This document shows, piece after piece, positions 37,396-51,322 of a stretch of DNA of 64,000 nt (position 1 is the first letter of the stretch; each line of letters opens with the position of its first letter). The DNA is from Amphiduros pacificus (taxonomy: Eukaryota; Annelida; Polychaeta; Phyllodocida; Hesionidae). The translations under genes were made by a program, and so were the position numbers. The notes under the pieces were generated by a model. It saw only the letters and a program-made list of their open reading frames with translations. It searched no databases and was not told where the DNA came from. The stretch is from positions 4,717,001 to 4,781,000 of the forward strand of contig OX439010.1 of NCBI GenBank assembly GCA_949316495.1, in the 5' to 3' direction.

Positions 37396-40300
37396 TGAGG
37401 GCACACTGGTTTTATTCTGTTTTGGGAGGAGCAGGGAGTTTTGGTTGTGTATTGCCTGCCTTAGCTCACTCTATAACAGCCTGATGGTGATTGTGACTTA
37501 GTATTCAGCCCCAGGCTTCGCGGATTGTGGTACCCTTCTCATCGCAGACCTATTCTCACTTGTATAATTCCAGCGGGCCTCTGTCCTGCAACTCTTTCAG
37601 CAAAGAAGTTGTCAGCGCGAATATCAATAGCACTGATACAAGCTTAGGAAATCTAATTTGTAAAATTGATTAGCGGCCTAATTGATGAAGCTTGGTGCGT
37701 CACACGGAGCAGACAGGATCTGTGTTTGGCCAGGAAATCCTCACTTAAATATTGCCTTGTATTCAGCATTGATGGGCCGTCTTTGTGTCATTGGCACCCT
37801 TCATGTGTTAACTTACTCGCTTCACACGCGTGTATACAAGCCCTGTTAGTGCCTGCGCTTGTTGAAATCCGCCTGAAAGAGACACCATGAAACTGATCAG
37901 AAACCAACAATGTCAATACATATCAGGAGTGAAATTGAAACTTTCCCACAGATCACAGGGGAACTCTCTGTACGCCGAAGAAGAGCACAGATATGAATTA
38001 CATTTGCCTCAAATAGAGTCAATATTTGATGAAAGAATGTCATCTACACATACAAAGATTGGAAATGTTAGATATCAATGGCGTGCATTGTGAACGCTAG
38101 TGCTCATTTCAGTTTGATATGATTATAAACAATAGCGTGTGAAACGTGGCTTAAAGTATGTCTAAGATATCATAGGAAATGACATTACTACATCTTAGCA
38201 AACATCAAAGAAGGGGAGTTATCAGATCTTTTTTTCTATACATTAACGAACTGTAAATGTGCCACTAACTTGCTCATTTGCATATTGAAAATGCGCTCTT
38301 GTTAAATGAATAACCGAGCGGGGTTTGTAAGTGCATGCCTCGACATTTACTATAAATCACAGGAAACAAGCTGAGGGAAGGACACCTCGGTAGACCACTT
38401 TAACTAAACTGACAGCTATTCTAATCACTGAGTGATAATATAATTTCCTGTGAACAGAAGGCACCTCTCGCCCCTTTCACGAGAGGTCGCGAGAGGTCGC
38501 CGTGATAGTGACCGCCATATTGGAGGCGGAAGCTCGTTTTCGTGGGTCACGTGTCTGAGGCTAACAACTTTCTAACGTGATCGCTTTGTACGACATTGAG
38601 TTTGTTGTGATGTCATGGTAGGCAGATTAACGCGGGATAATCAGTTAGGCATACAGGCTTAATGCGCACTAATCCAATGCCCTCGAGTTAAGCAAACTAG
38701 CTAATAGAGGGGTTGGTGTAATTTAGGGCACTCTCTCAGACTTCTTGGCTAATCTAATCAAACTTACCGAAAACCATTTGAGCTGAAGCCAATGTCTTAA
38801 ATATATCATGGGAGATTTCTTCAGTCTTCAGAAACCAGATATTTTGAGTTTTACCTTTCCCACGCGACAAGACAATGATATAAACAGAACAATCTCACAG
38901 AAGGAAGATAAAATTCCTACTTAATGTAAACATTAATCAACATTAGATTCTAAGAGGGTTTTTCAGCTGAATGGGGTAACAACATGTTTTGTATAAAGAC
39001 TGCGGGGTTTGGAAAAGAACAATAGAAATATTATCCATATCATTGTGTTCAGAAATGAGAAGGATTTAAAAAATCAATTTGTTTAATGCAGGTCTGACAA
39101 GTGTGGGGATGTGGGGGATGCGTAGAGGGAGGCAAGTCCCATCTGCCACAATATGGCGGAGATCCGGGGAACAGAAAGCGGGGCGGAGACCCGGAGGGCC
39201 CACCCGGAGAGAAGCCATCGCTCCAGCCATGGATGAGCGATAATGCCTGCGGTTTGCTTGGCTTACATCCTCGCCTTCTTTAGAATTTGAATCTTTATGG
39301 TTCGCCATTAATTAAAGCTTGTTATCTTTGAATCAAAGCGAAAACCTTTGTTCTACAGGTGAAAAAAACTGAAACATGTTCTCCAATTTTTATTTATCTC
39401 AATCACAAATGCATTTGTAGCCATTTCAATTTTTAATCATACAACTCATCTGGCTTGTAATTGGCGAGCCCTATTGAGAACTGAACCGTGAACCTCCCTG
39501 ATCTGGGCAGAGCATATGTTCCCCTTCCTTTGATCAAGTCGGTGTGCACAGCCCATTCATCAGATGACTTTTGCTATAAATAAACTTCAAAAACTGATTT
39601 TCCATCTCAGTGGACAAGTTCATTTGTTTCAAATATAGTTCAACACACAGTGTAAAAAATCAAATGGGTTTGTCAAGCAAAGACATGTCTTGGTCCTTTC
39701 CTTCCTGGTAGTCAATTTCATTGCCCCCAAAGTTACCCAGCGTGAGACAAGTGTCATTTTAATTAAGGACTATGTGACAACATGACACTGAGTGCGGTTG
39801 GGTTGTGGGAACGTGGGTAATGTTTCCTTCACATCATTACAATAGGGACGTCATTAATTCTGTTCCCAGTATTGTCATAACAGAGTCGTGTACCTTTGTG
39901 CCTTCAATCTCACAAGTTCAAGTATGTCCCAAGTATTGTAAATATCGTGCTGAGTAAAATGGAAACGCTATGGGCCATTGGGATTATAGGTTCCTAATCA
40001 CATTGACAAGCAATAATTGTAAGATAGATTGAGGAACAAGAGAAGATTCAACTTCAGCCCAAGCCTAGTTCAAGTTTTGAAATCCAAATCATAATGAACA
40101 GCGAGTTTATTTCATAAGTTCCAGGTTAGACACACAAATCTTGTAGTGAATGGCAGCTCAGTCAACTCACATTGGTTGTACTCTTTGCCATTTCGGTTAT
40201 AAAGCTCTATTTCTTTCATGTTAAAATTTGATGGTTTTGTTTAACAAAGAGAGAAGGGGCCAAGAAATGGACAATATTAGTTGAAAATAGTGAAAGGTGA

Positions 40301-42465
40301 AAATATATCTAAGAAATGTTCTTGCAGTCTGGCCAATACTATTATAACCGTTTATCTCATCGCTGAGCCATATTTTCTTTTGCGTTTTGAAGCTAGGCTT
40401 TCATTTCTTTTTAACTCTTTGAACTGGCACTTTCACCCCTTTTTGTGCTCTCATGACACACTATAGTTAACTTGTTATGTACGGTTCACGGATTCTGGAC
40501 ACTCGCGTGCACGGCTCGGGTCCTGAGACAGGTTTCATTTCACGGGAAGAAATCTCTAAAATCATTTAACAAAAGGGCGATAATGGGAGATAAAGAGACA
40601 ACAAAAGGCGGCCATTGTTCCTTGTGTGTTTTGCCAAAATGGTGCATTTGGGCTTTGGCTCGCCTCTCAACTTCTCAGCCCACTTAAGTTATTGATACAT
40701 AGAGAGATTGCCAGAATGGTTTCATATACACCTGCAAGTAGAGCCAAAAGCGGTTGTGTGGAAGGCCTCAGATGGTGGAGATAGGGAATCAGTCCATTGT
40801 GATCGTACACTTTGTGGCATGGAGACCAGTCAACTAGATATGTTCACGTCTTGGCCACAGACCAAACTTAAAATTGTCTTACCTTATGTGGAAAATCTGT
40901 GCTCATCTGCGCGGCGTGTTTATTTGACAATTATAATTTGTAACTTTTTGCAAAATGATAACTCAAATTAGAATAACATGTTAAATAATACCTGGCTTGC
41001 CATTGTCATGTGATATGTTCTACTATATTGTGAGATGTTTTCCATTATTTCAATCACAATAGACATCATTATTCTACAGATAATGGACACAATATTGACA
41101 GCGCATTATATCTAAACAAACTATATTGTTTGCAGCGCAGACTGTTTTTGGTGAGCACAGGTGTTCGTGAGTATAATTATCTGGTTGAATACGGCCATGC
41201 TATCGTGATGGTTAAGACGATTTAGTGAAACTCTCGCCCCACGTATGTTACACTGAAAGTAATTATGGAGATATTCTGTACATAACACTGCCACACCTCC
41301 TAATAGCTTAGTCCTGTCCTGTCTTACTTAAGCTTGGTCTTATTATCACGGGTTACACAATCAACAGAATCCTCCATGGACTCAGTGATCTATGAGGTAA
41401 TTTAAGGCTATTTGCAGTTGAGCATATTTAAGGCAACATATGGGAGAGGCAGAGGAAAGCGTGAAAATTGCTTCAAATTTCCAGGTATTTATCGGAAGTT
41501 GGCAGTTCTCGTGTAATCTCATAATGGCGTGGTTTGGCACGTGGTCTTTGAAGAAGCGTGTCCTTGGGTCTGACTAAGTAGAAAATAATTATTTTGTTTT
41601 TTCATTACAAAAATTAACTCAACAATTTTCTTCAAACAAATATTCTGAATACTGAAAGGTAAATCTACAATTGAATAAATATGATTTATTCACATATATT
41701 ATTACAATAGAAGGGATCAGCGATTTTATGGAAATTATCATTTTTATTGTATTATTGATGTCATTAAGATAGACAAGGACGAATTCCACAGTGTTAAACA
41801 AGTATTATTCCAAACATTGTGCCTGACAGATAAAAGAACTAGTAATGTCTTTTGTAAAACTATTTTTTATACCTTTGACTAGAATAAATGCAAGGAAAGT
41901 CGAATCCATTTCAGCCATGAAAAGGTCAAATGCTTAGTTTCATTGTCTCCATCTATTCTGATGGTGTTAATGGCAGGAAAGTGGAGTTCAGCAACATTGA
42001 AATGGAAGTGTGAAGGGTTAATGCGTGATTGGCCAGCCTCACAAACACAAGAGACAAGATCAGAGAGGGGGGGGCTGTAGTGGGGGCATAGTCAGCGGCC
42101 GGGGCCGGGGCCGGGGGTGCGAGGAGAGGTGGGTTATTACAGGTGTGGTGTAGAGGAGGACACGGAAACACTAGCAGGACAGATGGGGAGTCACGCTCCA
42201 CTGACCTCACCATGAGGGCTCTCTGCTACGCCCCGCTGAACCCATCATGAGACCAGCCAACGGGCATCACTGTGGACAAATATCAATCTCAAAGCATCTT
42301 GCTGCATTATGTACCCTGAAACGAAAACAATGTCATACCTCCATTACTTGAGGATATCACAAATATGATAATTTCGTTCTTTGGTGATTATTAATATTGT
42401 ATTTCATAGAAATCAACTCTCTAATTTCATGGATCTGTTTACCAAAATCGTCATTGTCAATAATC
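37396..42465. other. Intergenic; GC-richer islands, no gene
   Basis: Islands at 37480-37600, 38460-38560 (duplicated GAGAGGTCGC, GGTCACGTG), 39090-39260 (YY1-like AATATGGCGG), 40590-40690 and 42065-42240 (GGCCGGGG run). Open frames up to 87 codons show no family resemblance. No RNA gene seen. Confidence 0.4.
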
Positions 42466-42733
42466 ATCTTAGCCAATAATCATCTTGGCCAACAATCATC
42501 ATAACCAACAATCAGCATAGCCAACAATCAGCATAGCCAACAATCAGCATAGCCAACAATCAGCATAGCCAACAATCAGCATAGCCAACAATCAGCATAG
42601 CCAACAATCGGCATAGCCAATAATCAGCATAGCCAATAATCAGCATAGCCAATAATCATCATAGCCAACAATCATCATAGCCAATGATCAGCATAGCCAA
42701 TAATCAGCATAGCCAACAATCAGCATAGCCAAA
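42466..42733. repeat. Minisatellite, 16-bp unit
   Basis: Unit CAACAATCAGCATAGC, about 17 copies, with AATAATC and CATCATAG variants. It abuts a second array with no spacer. Confidence 0.95.
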
Positions 42734-43096
42734 TGTAGATAAAACTCACCTCCCCAAATGTAGATAAAACTCACCTTCCCAAATGTAGAAAAAACTCACC
42801 TCCCCAAATGTAGATAAAACTCACCTCCCCAAATGTAGATAAAACTCGCCCTCCCCAAATTTAGAAAAAACTCACCTCCCCAAATGTAGAAAAAACTCAT
42901 CTCCCCAAATGTAGATAAATCTCACCTCCCCAAATGTAGAAAAAACTCACCTCCCCAAATTTAGAAAAAACTCAACTCCCCAAATGTAGAAAAAACTCAC
43001 CTTCCCAAATGTAGAAAAAACTCACCTTCCCAAATGTAGATAAAACTCACCTCCCCAAATGTAGATAAAACTCACCTCCACAAATGTAGATAAAAC
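42727..43096. repeat. Minisatellite, 25-bp unit, about 15 copies
   Basis: The core CCCCAAATGTAGATAAAACT is followed by CACCT, with TAGAAAAAACTC variants. It joins the 16-bp array at AGCCAAATGTAG. Confidence 0.95.
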
Positions 43097-43191
43097 CCCT
43101 TTTTACATCATAAAAGTGCATTGACATTTTGCACAGCTCAATGGCAGATGCAAATCGGGTTTTATCATTGCATTGAAAAAACGACTATTAA

Positions 43192-44398
43192 AGCATTGGT
43201 GAAACCTGACTTTCAGACACATTTTCTTTACATAACATGAATGTTTATACCCTAAACAGTGCTTTTATGTAGTAGTACCCAAAATATTCTCTGTTAACAA
43301 ATTTCTGTGGCACTTGAAAGTTGATCAGTTGTCTGCTAAAACCTACACCAGCAATTGAACACTTTGTCAACAAGCTTTGTTTAGCTGGTATGTGATCTTG
43401 TGTAAACACCTAATGAGTTACCAGTTGTGCACCTGTCCAGCTTGGGAAACAGGGTGAAGATGTTTTGTACAATTTATCAATTTATTGCCAGGAGTATACT
43501 TCAAAACAACATGAGATTATTTTAATATTATTTGAATCAATGAAATAACTCATGGCCGTGAAAAATATTTTATGGTTGTGACAAATATCTTATGGTTGTG
43601 AAAGATTTATGGGAAAAGTATACTATTTATTAGAAAAAGTATCTTATGCATATGAAAACCTTTCTGTCAAAAAGGGAAGACATGACTCAAAGGTTGCATG
43701 GAATCCCCCTTAACTTGAAGGCCGTGATATTGAAAAAGTGACATTAAACCCTTTGATGACTGGTTTGGCCTTAAATCACAATGACTTTGAATGGCAAAAC
43801 TGTGAATGCTGATAATTGGTATCAGTAAAATTTATGATATGACCCTCTTTGATGAAATTTGGGGTTTTTCACACCATTGAATGGGAAGACATCAAAGGCT
43901 GCATGGATTCCACCTTAAAAGCTGGGCTGTATAGAATTTTTTAAAACTTTTTTTTGCAAACATATATAATATAAAAAATAATGATTTCTTCATTTATAAC
44001 TTCATAAATATTCATCCGTTTTTAATAAATTTACCACCAAAAGAAAGCCAAGAAAAGGCACTATCATCATGATAAGTATTATCTTCCAATTCATTCTCTA
44101 AATAGTGGAAAAAAATGGCCAAAAATGTGTTGCTCCAATTTTGACAATTGGTAAACAACACCTCCTATGACTTACGGAGCCCCCTGACAGTTCAAAGGTC
44201 AAGGTCACACAACACACTTCCTGTTTAGTCCTGGCAGTACTTGGTGGTCACAAAAAATCATAATTCTCAGGGCAGATGTTCTTTAGTGGATTTCAGATAG
44301 ATAGCCTGTATGTATGTCAATTTTAAGATCATATATTGTTTTCAGATACCTTAAACCACTGTAAAATTGCCTGCAACTTTCCAGGTTTCACCAATGCT
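43192..44398. mobile_element. Non-autonomous DNA transposon with 17-bp TIRs and TTAA flanks
   Basis: The left end AGCATTGGTGAAACCTG (43192-43208) is matched exactly in inverted form at 44382-44398. TTAA lies immediately outside both ends (43188-43191, 44399-44402), as for piggyBac-type insertions. The 1207-bp body has no long open frame, so it would need a transposase from elsewhere. It contains diverged internal repeats (GGTTGCATGGAATCC at 43692, GGCTGCATGGATTCC at 43896). The TIR does not start with the usual piggyBac CCC, so family assignment rests on the TTAA. Confidence 0.7.
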
Positions 44399-44402
44399 TT
44401 AA

Positions 44403-47400
44403 AGAGATTGAGAGGAGGTTATAAAAATATAAAGATGACAATTATAATCTAAATGTAATTGGTTTCCGGTTTATCTATTCTTTAAGTAATAAATACCGAT
44501 AGGGAACCAGAAAGGCGAGTGAGAGAACTTGGGCGATATCTCAGAGTGTAAGTTGCTTACATCATATCAAATGTAGTTGAATGTTATGACAATGAGCAAG
44601 GAGACAATAGTTGTAATTACTGCGACATCTGAGTTGGCAAATATTCTGGCCGACTACAACATCGCTCAATGTCGTCATTCACAGCACAACAACTTGTGGC
44701 ATACAATATCTCGTGGTTTCAAAGCATATGGCACATCTTGCATTCTGAAAGAATACCATTTTGAAATTAACCTTTGTTTAGAGAAAATTGACCCTCTCTA
44801 TTTTGCGTATTTTTAAGTGAGCCATTCTTAATTAAAGACGCTTTGTGTCTTTCTGTTCGCTTTCCCCCATATTAAAGAAGATCCTTTTGTTTAATAATTA
44901 CAACTGGTGTTGGATGAAAACACGTAATGGATTGAAATAAAGGGGCTTGTCAGATAATATTTTCCGCTTCAGCACCGCTTATGCAGACTTTGGCAATTTG
45001 TAAGATTACTGTGCGTTTGAAATTCTGCAGTTTGGACCAGCGACAGATGTGATTGGTCAGTTTTGACAACAGGTGGTGTACGAGAAAAAATGTCCCTTGG
45101 GACGGATCAAGTGAACTTCACAAATCTTCTCCATAACGGGTTTAATGACATTAATTCTAGCAGAAATTTCACATTGAAGTGACTTTCAATCAAGATTTTA
45201 TTTCCAGGCCTGTTATATTAAATGGAGTTGCTTGTTTTCACACATTTGTCGTAATTACAGGTTTGCGATAATTGTCATTTCCACGGAATTACAAAAACAC
45301 TAAATTGTCAGGTTTTTACACATGAATTATTCGCCTGATGGATAAAAATGAGATAAAATACATAGGAAAATATCAAAAACGACATTCCTTGAATAATCAA
45401 TATAATATTTTATTTAATTGATTTCTTTAATTTATATGGCGATAAATGTCAAATAGAAAAAGCTTTTTCCATCTTGAATGAACAATGCAAACACATCATA
45501 AAAATAACACACAAAAACTAAATAAATAAATCAATTTGAAACATTTAATTAATGTGTCTTTTATTTGTTTAAAATCTGGAAAAACAGTAGTATCGTTTGT
45601 CTCATATTTTGAATCATCTTTAAATCATCTTTCACTTGTTTAATGACAGAACAGTGGTTATCATTTATCTTATATTTTGAATCATTTTTATATCCTTATT
45701 GACAGTACAGTTTTACAGGGATATATCGGTTGATGAGTATCACATTTGGGAGTGGTGGCCATTGAACATGTATGTAATAAATAACCTGGCTTTTATCCCA
45801 TTCAATGGAATAAGTTTTGACTAACATTCTCGTGAACCGACCTACATACATTTCCAAAGTTTGATTCACAATTTCACGTTTACCAACCATGCAATACTTC
45901 AAGCACAGAACACTTCTTTCTGCAGGTGTCATCTCAGAATTCGCCTCCATCAAACCAGATTATTTAATAGAAACATATAGTTGAAAATATTAATTCCCTG
46001 CCTGAGAAATCCTCACCCAGATACGAGGTTTTGTTCATATAAATGTCAAAATCGGGTCATAATCACGTTTAAATTCCTGTCTTAGAATCAGACCTTTGAC
46101 CTTTATTTTTTTTGGGTGCATATTATCAAGGAGATACTTTGTGGAGAATAGAGCCAAATTAAGAATTACATATTGACGATTAATACATACACATTCATTA
46201 CGTAATTAATACGAAAACAATGACGGCAATTTAATAATGTACTTTACTTCTATTCCATAATAAAACCATGATGGGTTTTTGGCAATGTACTGTACAACCA
46301 CGTGATCTGTGATAACATTGTTATTATATCCTTTACTTATATTGCATTAAACTGTGAACACATTGTGGTAACGTACCGTACTCTCTCCCTTCATTCATGC
46401 ATTTCAGAACTCAATGTTAAATGGCGCACAGTGAAATATCATTAATTAATCAATACTGGTACTTTACAGTTCAGGACATCATTCCATTATTCTACATTCA
46501 CCTCATTTTGAAATGCACATAACATATTTAAGACCTTTCAATTTTCAAAGCCAACATCGATGTATAATGAACATCAAACTCTTCAAAATATGCATTTTTT
46601 AAATCCTGATCCAGATTTAAAGATACTTTAAGTTTTAAACCATCACCCTCTACATGCTATTTGTAATGTTAATGTACATTGTATCTTATCAATGGATGTT
46701 GTGGCGAGGAGAAGGTCATCTAGGAATCTGCCAATCGTGGTATTTCTCCAGATGAAAGTCATAAACCTTTTGACCTTTATTATCGGTCATTGTATTATCG
46801 ATGTCATCGAGAATTTGATGGTCGCTGTCACAAAAAGTTGGTCCGCCCAGGCACGCCAGCCCCTTCTAAAACTGCCACCCCCTTCAGCCTGCCAAATAGC
46901 TAATGGTCAACCACAATAAATGCCATGTATATTTCAACAGGTAACTACGCTAAATGAACAAGAGATTGACTCCGGGAGCCAGGGTAATAAAACTCACAAT
47001 GCTTGGTTTCTGTGTCTGATGGCTTACCACAAAGGTGTGAAGTGCCTTACACGTGCGCACTACTTGCAGACCATCATAAATATTCACCAGGGAATGCGTT
47101 TTGGGAAAAATATGATTTCATTTTCCTCCCGGAGGCATCTTTAAAAATTCATAGTCGCATATGTCATGTGTGCAAACCATTTTCTGATTATGATTTGAGT
47201 GCTCATGCGTGAAAATATGCGGTCCGGCGTATTGCGGCCATTGATGCAATTGATGAGCATTGTCAATTACAGATTATAAAGGGATGTTAAGTGTCAGTTT
47301 CTGGTCTCAATAAATCTTCTCTTCTCTGCTATTTAAATGTCACTTTCCCCGCCACGTATATGAAAAAATCCCACTTGACTTTGGCAGATGGTTAATTTGT

Positions 47401-50400
47401 ATGGTAGAATTAACAATGTCTATATCATATAAACTCATCAAACCTGCTATTAGGTGAAAAATTACCTCATGACATTTCATTTAGACAAATGTTTTAAGAT
47501 CTTAATTTAAAGCGAGCTACCCATTTCATTGTGTCAATCTCTTTGTTGGGGACTACTTAAATGATTTTAGCTTGTGAAGATGATTTTTTTTTTATTAATT
47601 TCTTGTGATGGGTTGTTTCGGATAAGCTTGTTGATAAAAGTTTAAGAATGAACAAGTTTCTAGATATTAGTGTGTAAAGCCTAGTGTTTTGAAGAATTAG
47701 CTTTTGATAGACTGTTATGGACATAGTCTTTTAAAGATCACCAGAACCCCTCACCTCAAACCCCAATCATTTAATCATTGTAACTAGCCCTTTTCACCTC
47801 ACCCAGTTGTAAACCTAAGACCCCTTTGTATCTTCCGAATGTTTTACTTTGAAAATCTGACATTTCCTTATAACAGCTCAAATGGCCGGTATACAATTCG
47901 GAATCCGGCCTTCACAATTTTCATAGTTAATTAATACATCATGGCTGAAACAAATCTCATTTATTTAACCACATTTTTGCTGTAATTAGCATTTACTCCA
48001 TAACTTGTTCCTGATTGGCTGGTGCTTCTATATATAATCCCCTTGACAAGATGGCTGCTACCAGTAAAAGATGATCACAAGTTCATAATAGTTGACACCG
48101 GTAAAAGTCCTGAAATGATATCTCAAAATAATCTTTTCATGATACATATATGTTCATACTGATGAAACGTATATTGCTAATCCACATTTTGTGAAGGTTT
48201 CCTTCCCCTTTAAATATAAAGTGAACAAACACACTTGACATAATATCCACTTGGGCAAGTTAACGTGCTCTTTCAATTATCATATCAATTCCTCAATAGT
48301 GAAAGGAAAGTATGAACCACATAAATAGCGCAAAGGGTTCTTAACCATTGGTTCCATAAATATTGAATGGTTTGCCACTTAAGTTAAAATCAGTTAATAG
48401 AAAATATAAATATTACATGAGGCGGCTCTATGAGGAAACAAATTATAACTTGTCAACGCAATGTGTTAAAACGTGTTTACAAATGGCGACTTGGCACATC
48501 ATTTCGGGCTACTATGTGTGAATTGCGAAATGTATCAGTGTGAAGCAGTGTTGTCCATTTCTCCTTGGCTTCTTGCCAGCCAGGGTAATGTTACTCACGC
48601 GGTGATTGGTAGATACCCAACACAACATCGAAGACAATGCTCCACAGAAATAACTTCCTCATATGAAGACTACATGACACTGTTTGCAAATAGAAAACCT
48701 GCAAAAACTGAATTACACATCTGCAGATCAATAAGAAAAAACAAGAGCGCCATTACATTAATAGTGTAATGTTTCGTTTGCTTCACTTTTCAATTTGAGT
48801 TTAATTAAGTTTCCCACAACCAACAATTCTATCTGACATAGGAGAAGTGACGTGAAAACATTGTTAATTCTCCAACAGGTGGTGACCCTTTGTTCTGAAA
48901 TGATATTTCTCGCCTTCACCTGTGTCAGAATTTCCTTTCTAAGTGAATAACAAATGTTATTTATTGCGGTAATATTACCAATGCTTTAAAACATTGTCCT
49001 CTGATATAGAATAATTCTCACATGTCAAAATCTAAAAAAAAAGAAAAAAAAAATACAACTATATTAAGAAGCATAACAAGCAATGAATGGGTAAATTTCA
49101 AATCTATTTTCAATGTCAAGATGTATATTTGAAGATAATTTCTTTCGCACATGTTATATTTTTCACTTAATTCAGACATCATCAAAATATTCTCTTTGCA
49201 AATATATGCATCATCAAATTGATTATATAATACATCATATCTTGGACTGAATGCGATCTATATGATTATTTATATAATAAGGAGTACTTTGTCAAGAGTG
49301 GCATTATCAAATTAATCTTTAAAATTGTTATTCAAACAGTTCAATAATGAAGCAAAACTAATTATGTTTTCTCTCAGTCAGAATTTTCACGACTTTTGGT
49401 GGGTGGCGGCACATCCGGGCATCACATATTGTTCACTATCTACATCCGGGCACCAGATATTGTTCACTATGACCAGTTGTTGGCATAGAACTAGATGCCA
49501 GTGTCAGCTTTGCTTATTAGCGACATCAAGTGAAAATCAGTTGACTACGTGAAACGTTGACACAGGTCACACGGAGCGCCCCCTTGCGCCCTGACCAACC
49601 CTCACAGAATGACCTTGAACTACCGCAGTTGACCTTGCCAGCATTCAGCGCCATTCATGATAAAAAAAGCCATAAAACAAATGATAACAATAGATACACA
49701 GATTAAGCTGAAATTTAATTGTTTTTATTTTCATGTGTCGTTCTGGTGTTTGTTTTGTCAATTTTAGACCATCTGTTGAGATTCCATGACCTTCAAATGA
49801 TTGCTGAAATGACCCCCCCAGCTCCATCTCACTATTGCCTTTGCATTTGGGAGTTGAACATAAGTTATTTACGCTTGTGCGTTGCTTGTATGTGATTCGG
49901 AGCCAAAATCTGCCAATATCTCTCAATTATGGTTCAAACTTCTTTGTTTTCCTGAACCAAAACAAAACATCCCTGTGTCACAATTCATGTGAGAATAAAA
50001 AACTTAATAGTTTAACTTTGACATATTTGTCTGTAATCTGGACTCAAGCACAAATAAAAACCGTGAACATGATTGAGTTTCGCGCATTCATTTATAAGTA
50101 ATTAAGTTGTGCGATCGAGATACGTCCGCAACAAGAACTTAATTCACGGTTTGTGCATATACGCAACCCCAGAAAAAAAAACCCTGTCACAAAAACATGA
50201 AATTAACATTGATATTAAAATCAATGCGAGAAAAAATAGCTCCATGGAACATTGAAATATATTTTCATTCCAATTGTTGTTGACGGGAATCAAATAGAAA
50301 AGTAACATACGATGACTGCAAGCCATGCAGCTTGTCAGTTTCACCACACAAATAAAGTCAGCTTCAGTTCTGCTAACTTTGTTTGTCTTAATTATTATTA

Positions 50401-50590
50401 TTTTCACCTAAATTTAATGAACTTTTACTTTTAATTATGGCTCCGCACATTTATTTCACTCTGGTACAGTTTAATTACTGGGGGATATTTTCATTTAATC
50501 GAAGAGTTCATAATAACTGACTCTCAAGAGATCCTCTGTAATTATTCAGTTATTATCTTGTCTGAGTTGATTGGTATCGTTTTGTAATGA
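44403..50590. other. Intergenic, AT-rich; no gene
   Basis: A local direct duplication of a CATCCGGGCA..TATTGTTCACTAT block lies at 49408-49472. AACAGGTGG E-box contexts occur at about 45069 and 48877. Open frames of 60-98 codons have no recognisable features. No RNA gene or transposon end seen. Confidence 0.4.
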
Positions 50591-50599
50591 TCAGTTTGC

Positions 50600-50800
50600 G
50601 ATGAGCGGGGGGCTAGCGGGGCTTGAAGCCCGGGGATGGGGCACGTGCCGGGGAGAGCGGCCAGGCTGCCCCGGGGCTGCGGCACGCGGCTAACATAGCG
50701 TCAACTCCCCGCCTCAAATGCCACAACAGGTGGGGCGCACACCGCCACCCATATGCCCCCCTACCCCCCCCCCCCCCGGACCCTGCCCTCTTACAGGAAA
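50600..50800. other. Short GC-rich island
   Basis: About 200 bp of strongly GC-rich, CpG-containing DNA in an AT-rich setting, with GCTTGAAGCCCGGGG, a CACGTG E-box, ACAACAGGTGGGG and a C-run at 50766-50778. No coding sense was found in any frame. It could be a regulatory element or a small unmethylated island. Confidence 0.45.
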
Positions 50801-50949
50801 TAACCCCTTCCAATGCACACATACGGTATCATATGAACAACTTTGAGAATTGACTGAGTTTCAGACTCCCTCCTCATGTCAAGGATGGCAGCAGTCAACT
50901 TTGAGAAGCAATTTTCATGGAATCCCCCTTTTTGTCCGAGGTTATATTA

Positions 50950-51319
50950 GGGGCGATCCATTTGATTTTTGTGGGGTGGGGTGGGACAGCAGTACTGGAT
51001 GAATAATTTTTTTTTCTTTGGTAGGGTGGATGAATAAATTTTTTTTCTGGTGTGGGGTGGGTGAATAATTTTTTTTTCTGGTGTGGGGTGGGTGAATAAA
51101 TTTTTTTTCTTGTTAAGGGGCGATCCATTTGATTTTTGTGGGGTGGGGTGGGACAGCAGTACTGGATGAATAATTTTTTTTTCTTTGGTAGGGTGGATGA
51201 ATAATTTTTTTTCTGGTGTGGGGTGAATGAATAATTTTTTTTTCTGGGATGGGGTGGGTGAATACATTTTTTTTCCAAAATCTCCCACCCCACCCCACAA
51301 CAATCAAATGGATCGCCCC
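50950..51319. mobile_element. MITE with TTA flanks (PIF/Harbinger-like), duplicated left end
   Basis: GGGGCGATCCATTTGATT at 50950 is matched in inverted form by the right end, AATCAAATGGATCGCCCC, finishing at 51319. GTGGGGTGGGG extends the inverted repeat inward with a small length difference. TTA lies on each side (50947-50949, 51320-51322). A second copy of the left end begins at 51117, so the element is a partial tandem duplication. The interior is a TGAATAAT plus poly-T pattern with GTGTGGGGTGG. The lysine-rich minus-strand frames (up to 212 codons) are by-products. Confidence 0.75.
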
Positions 51320-51322
51320 TTA

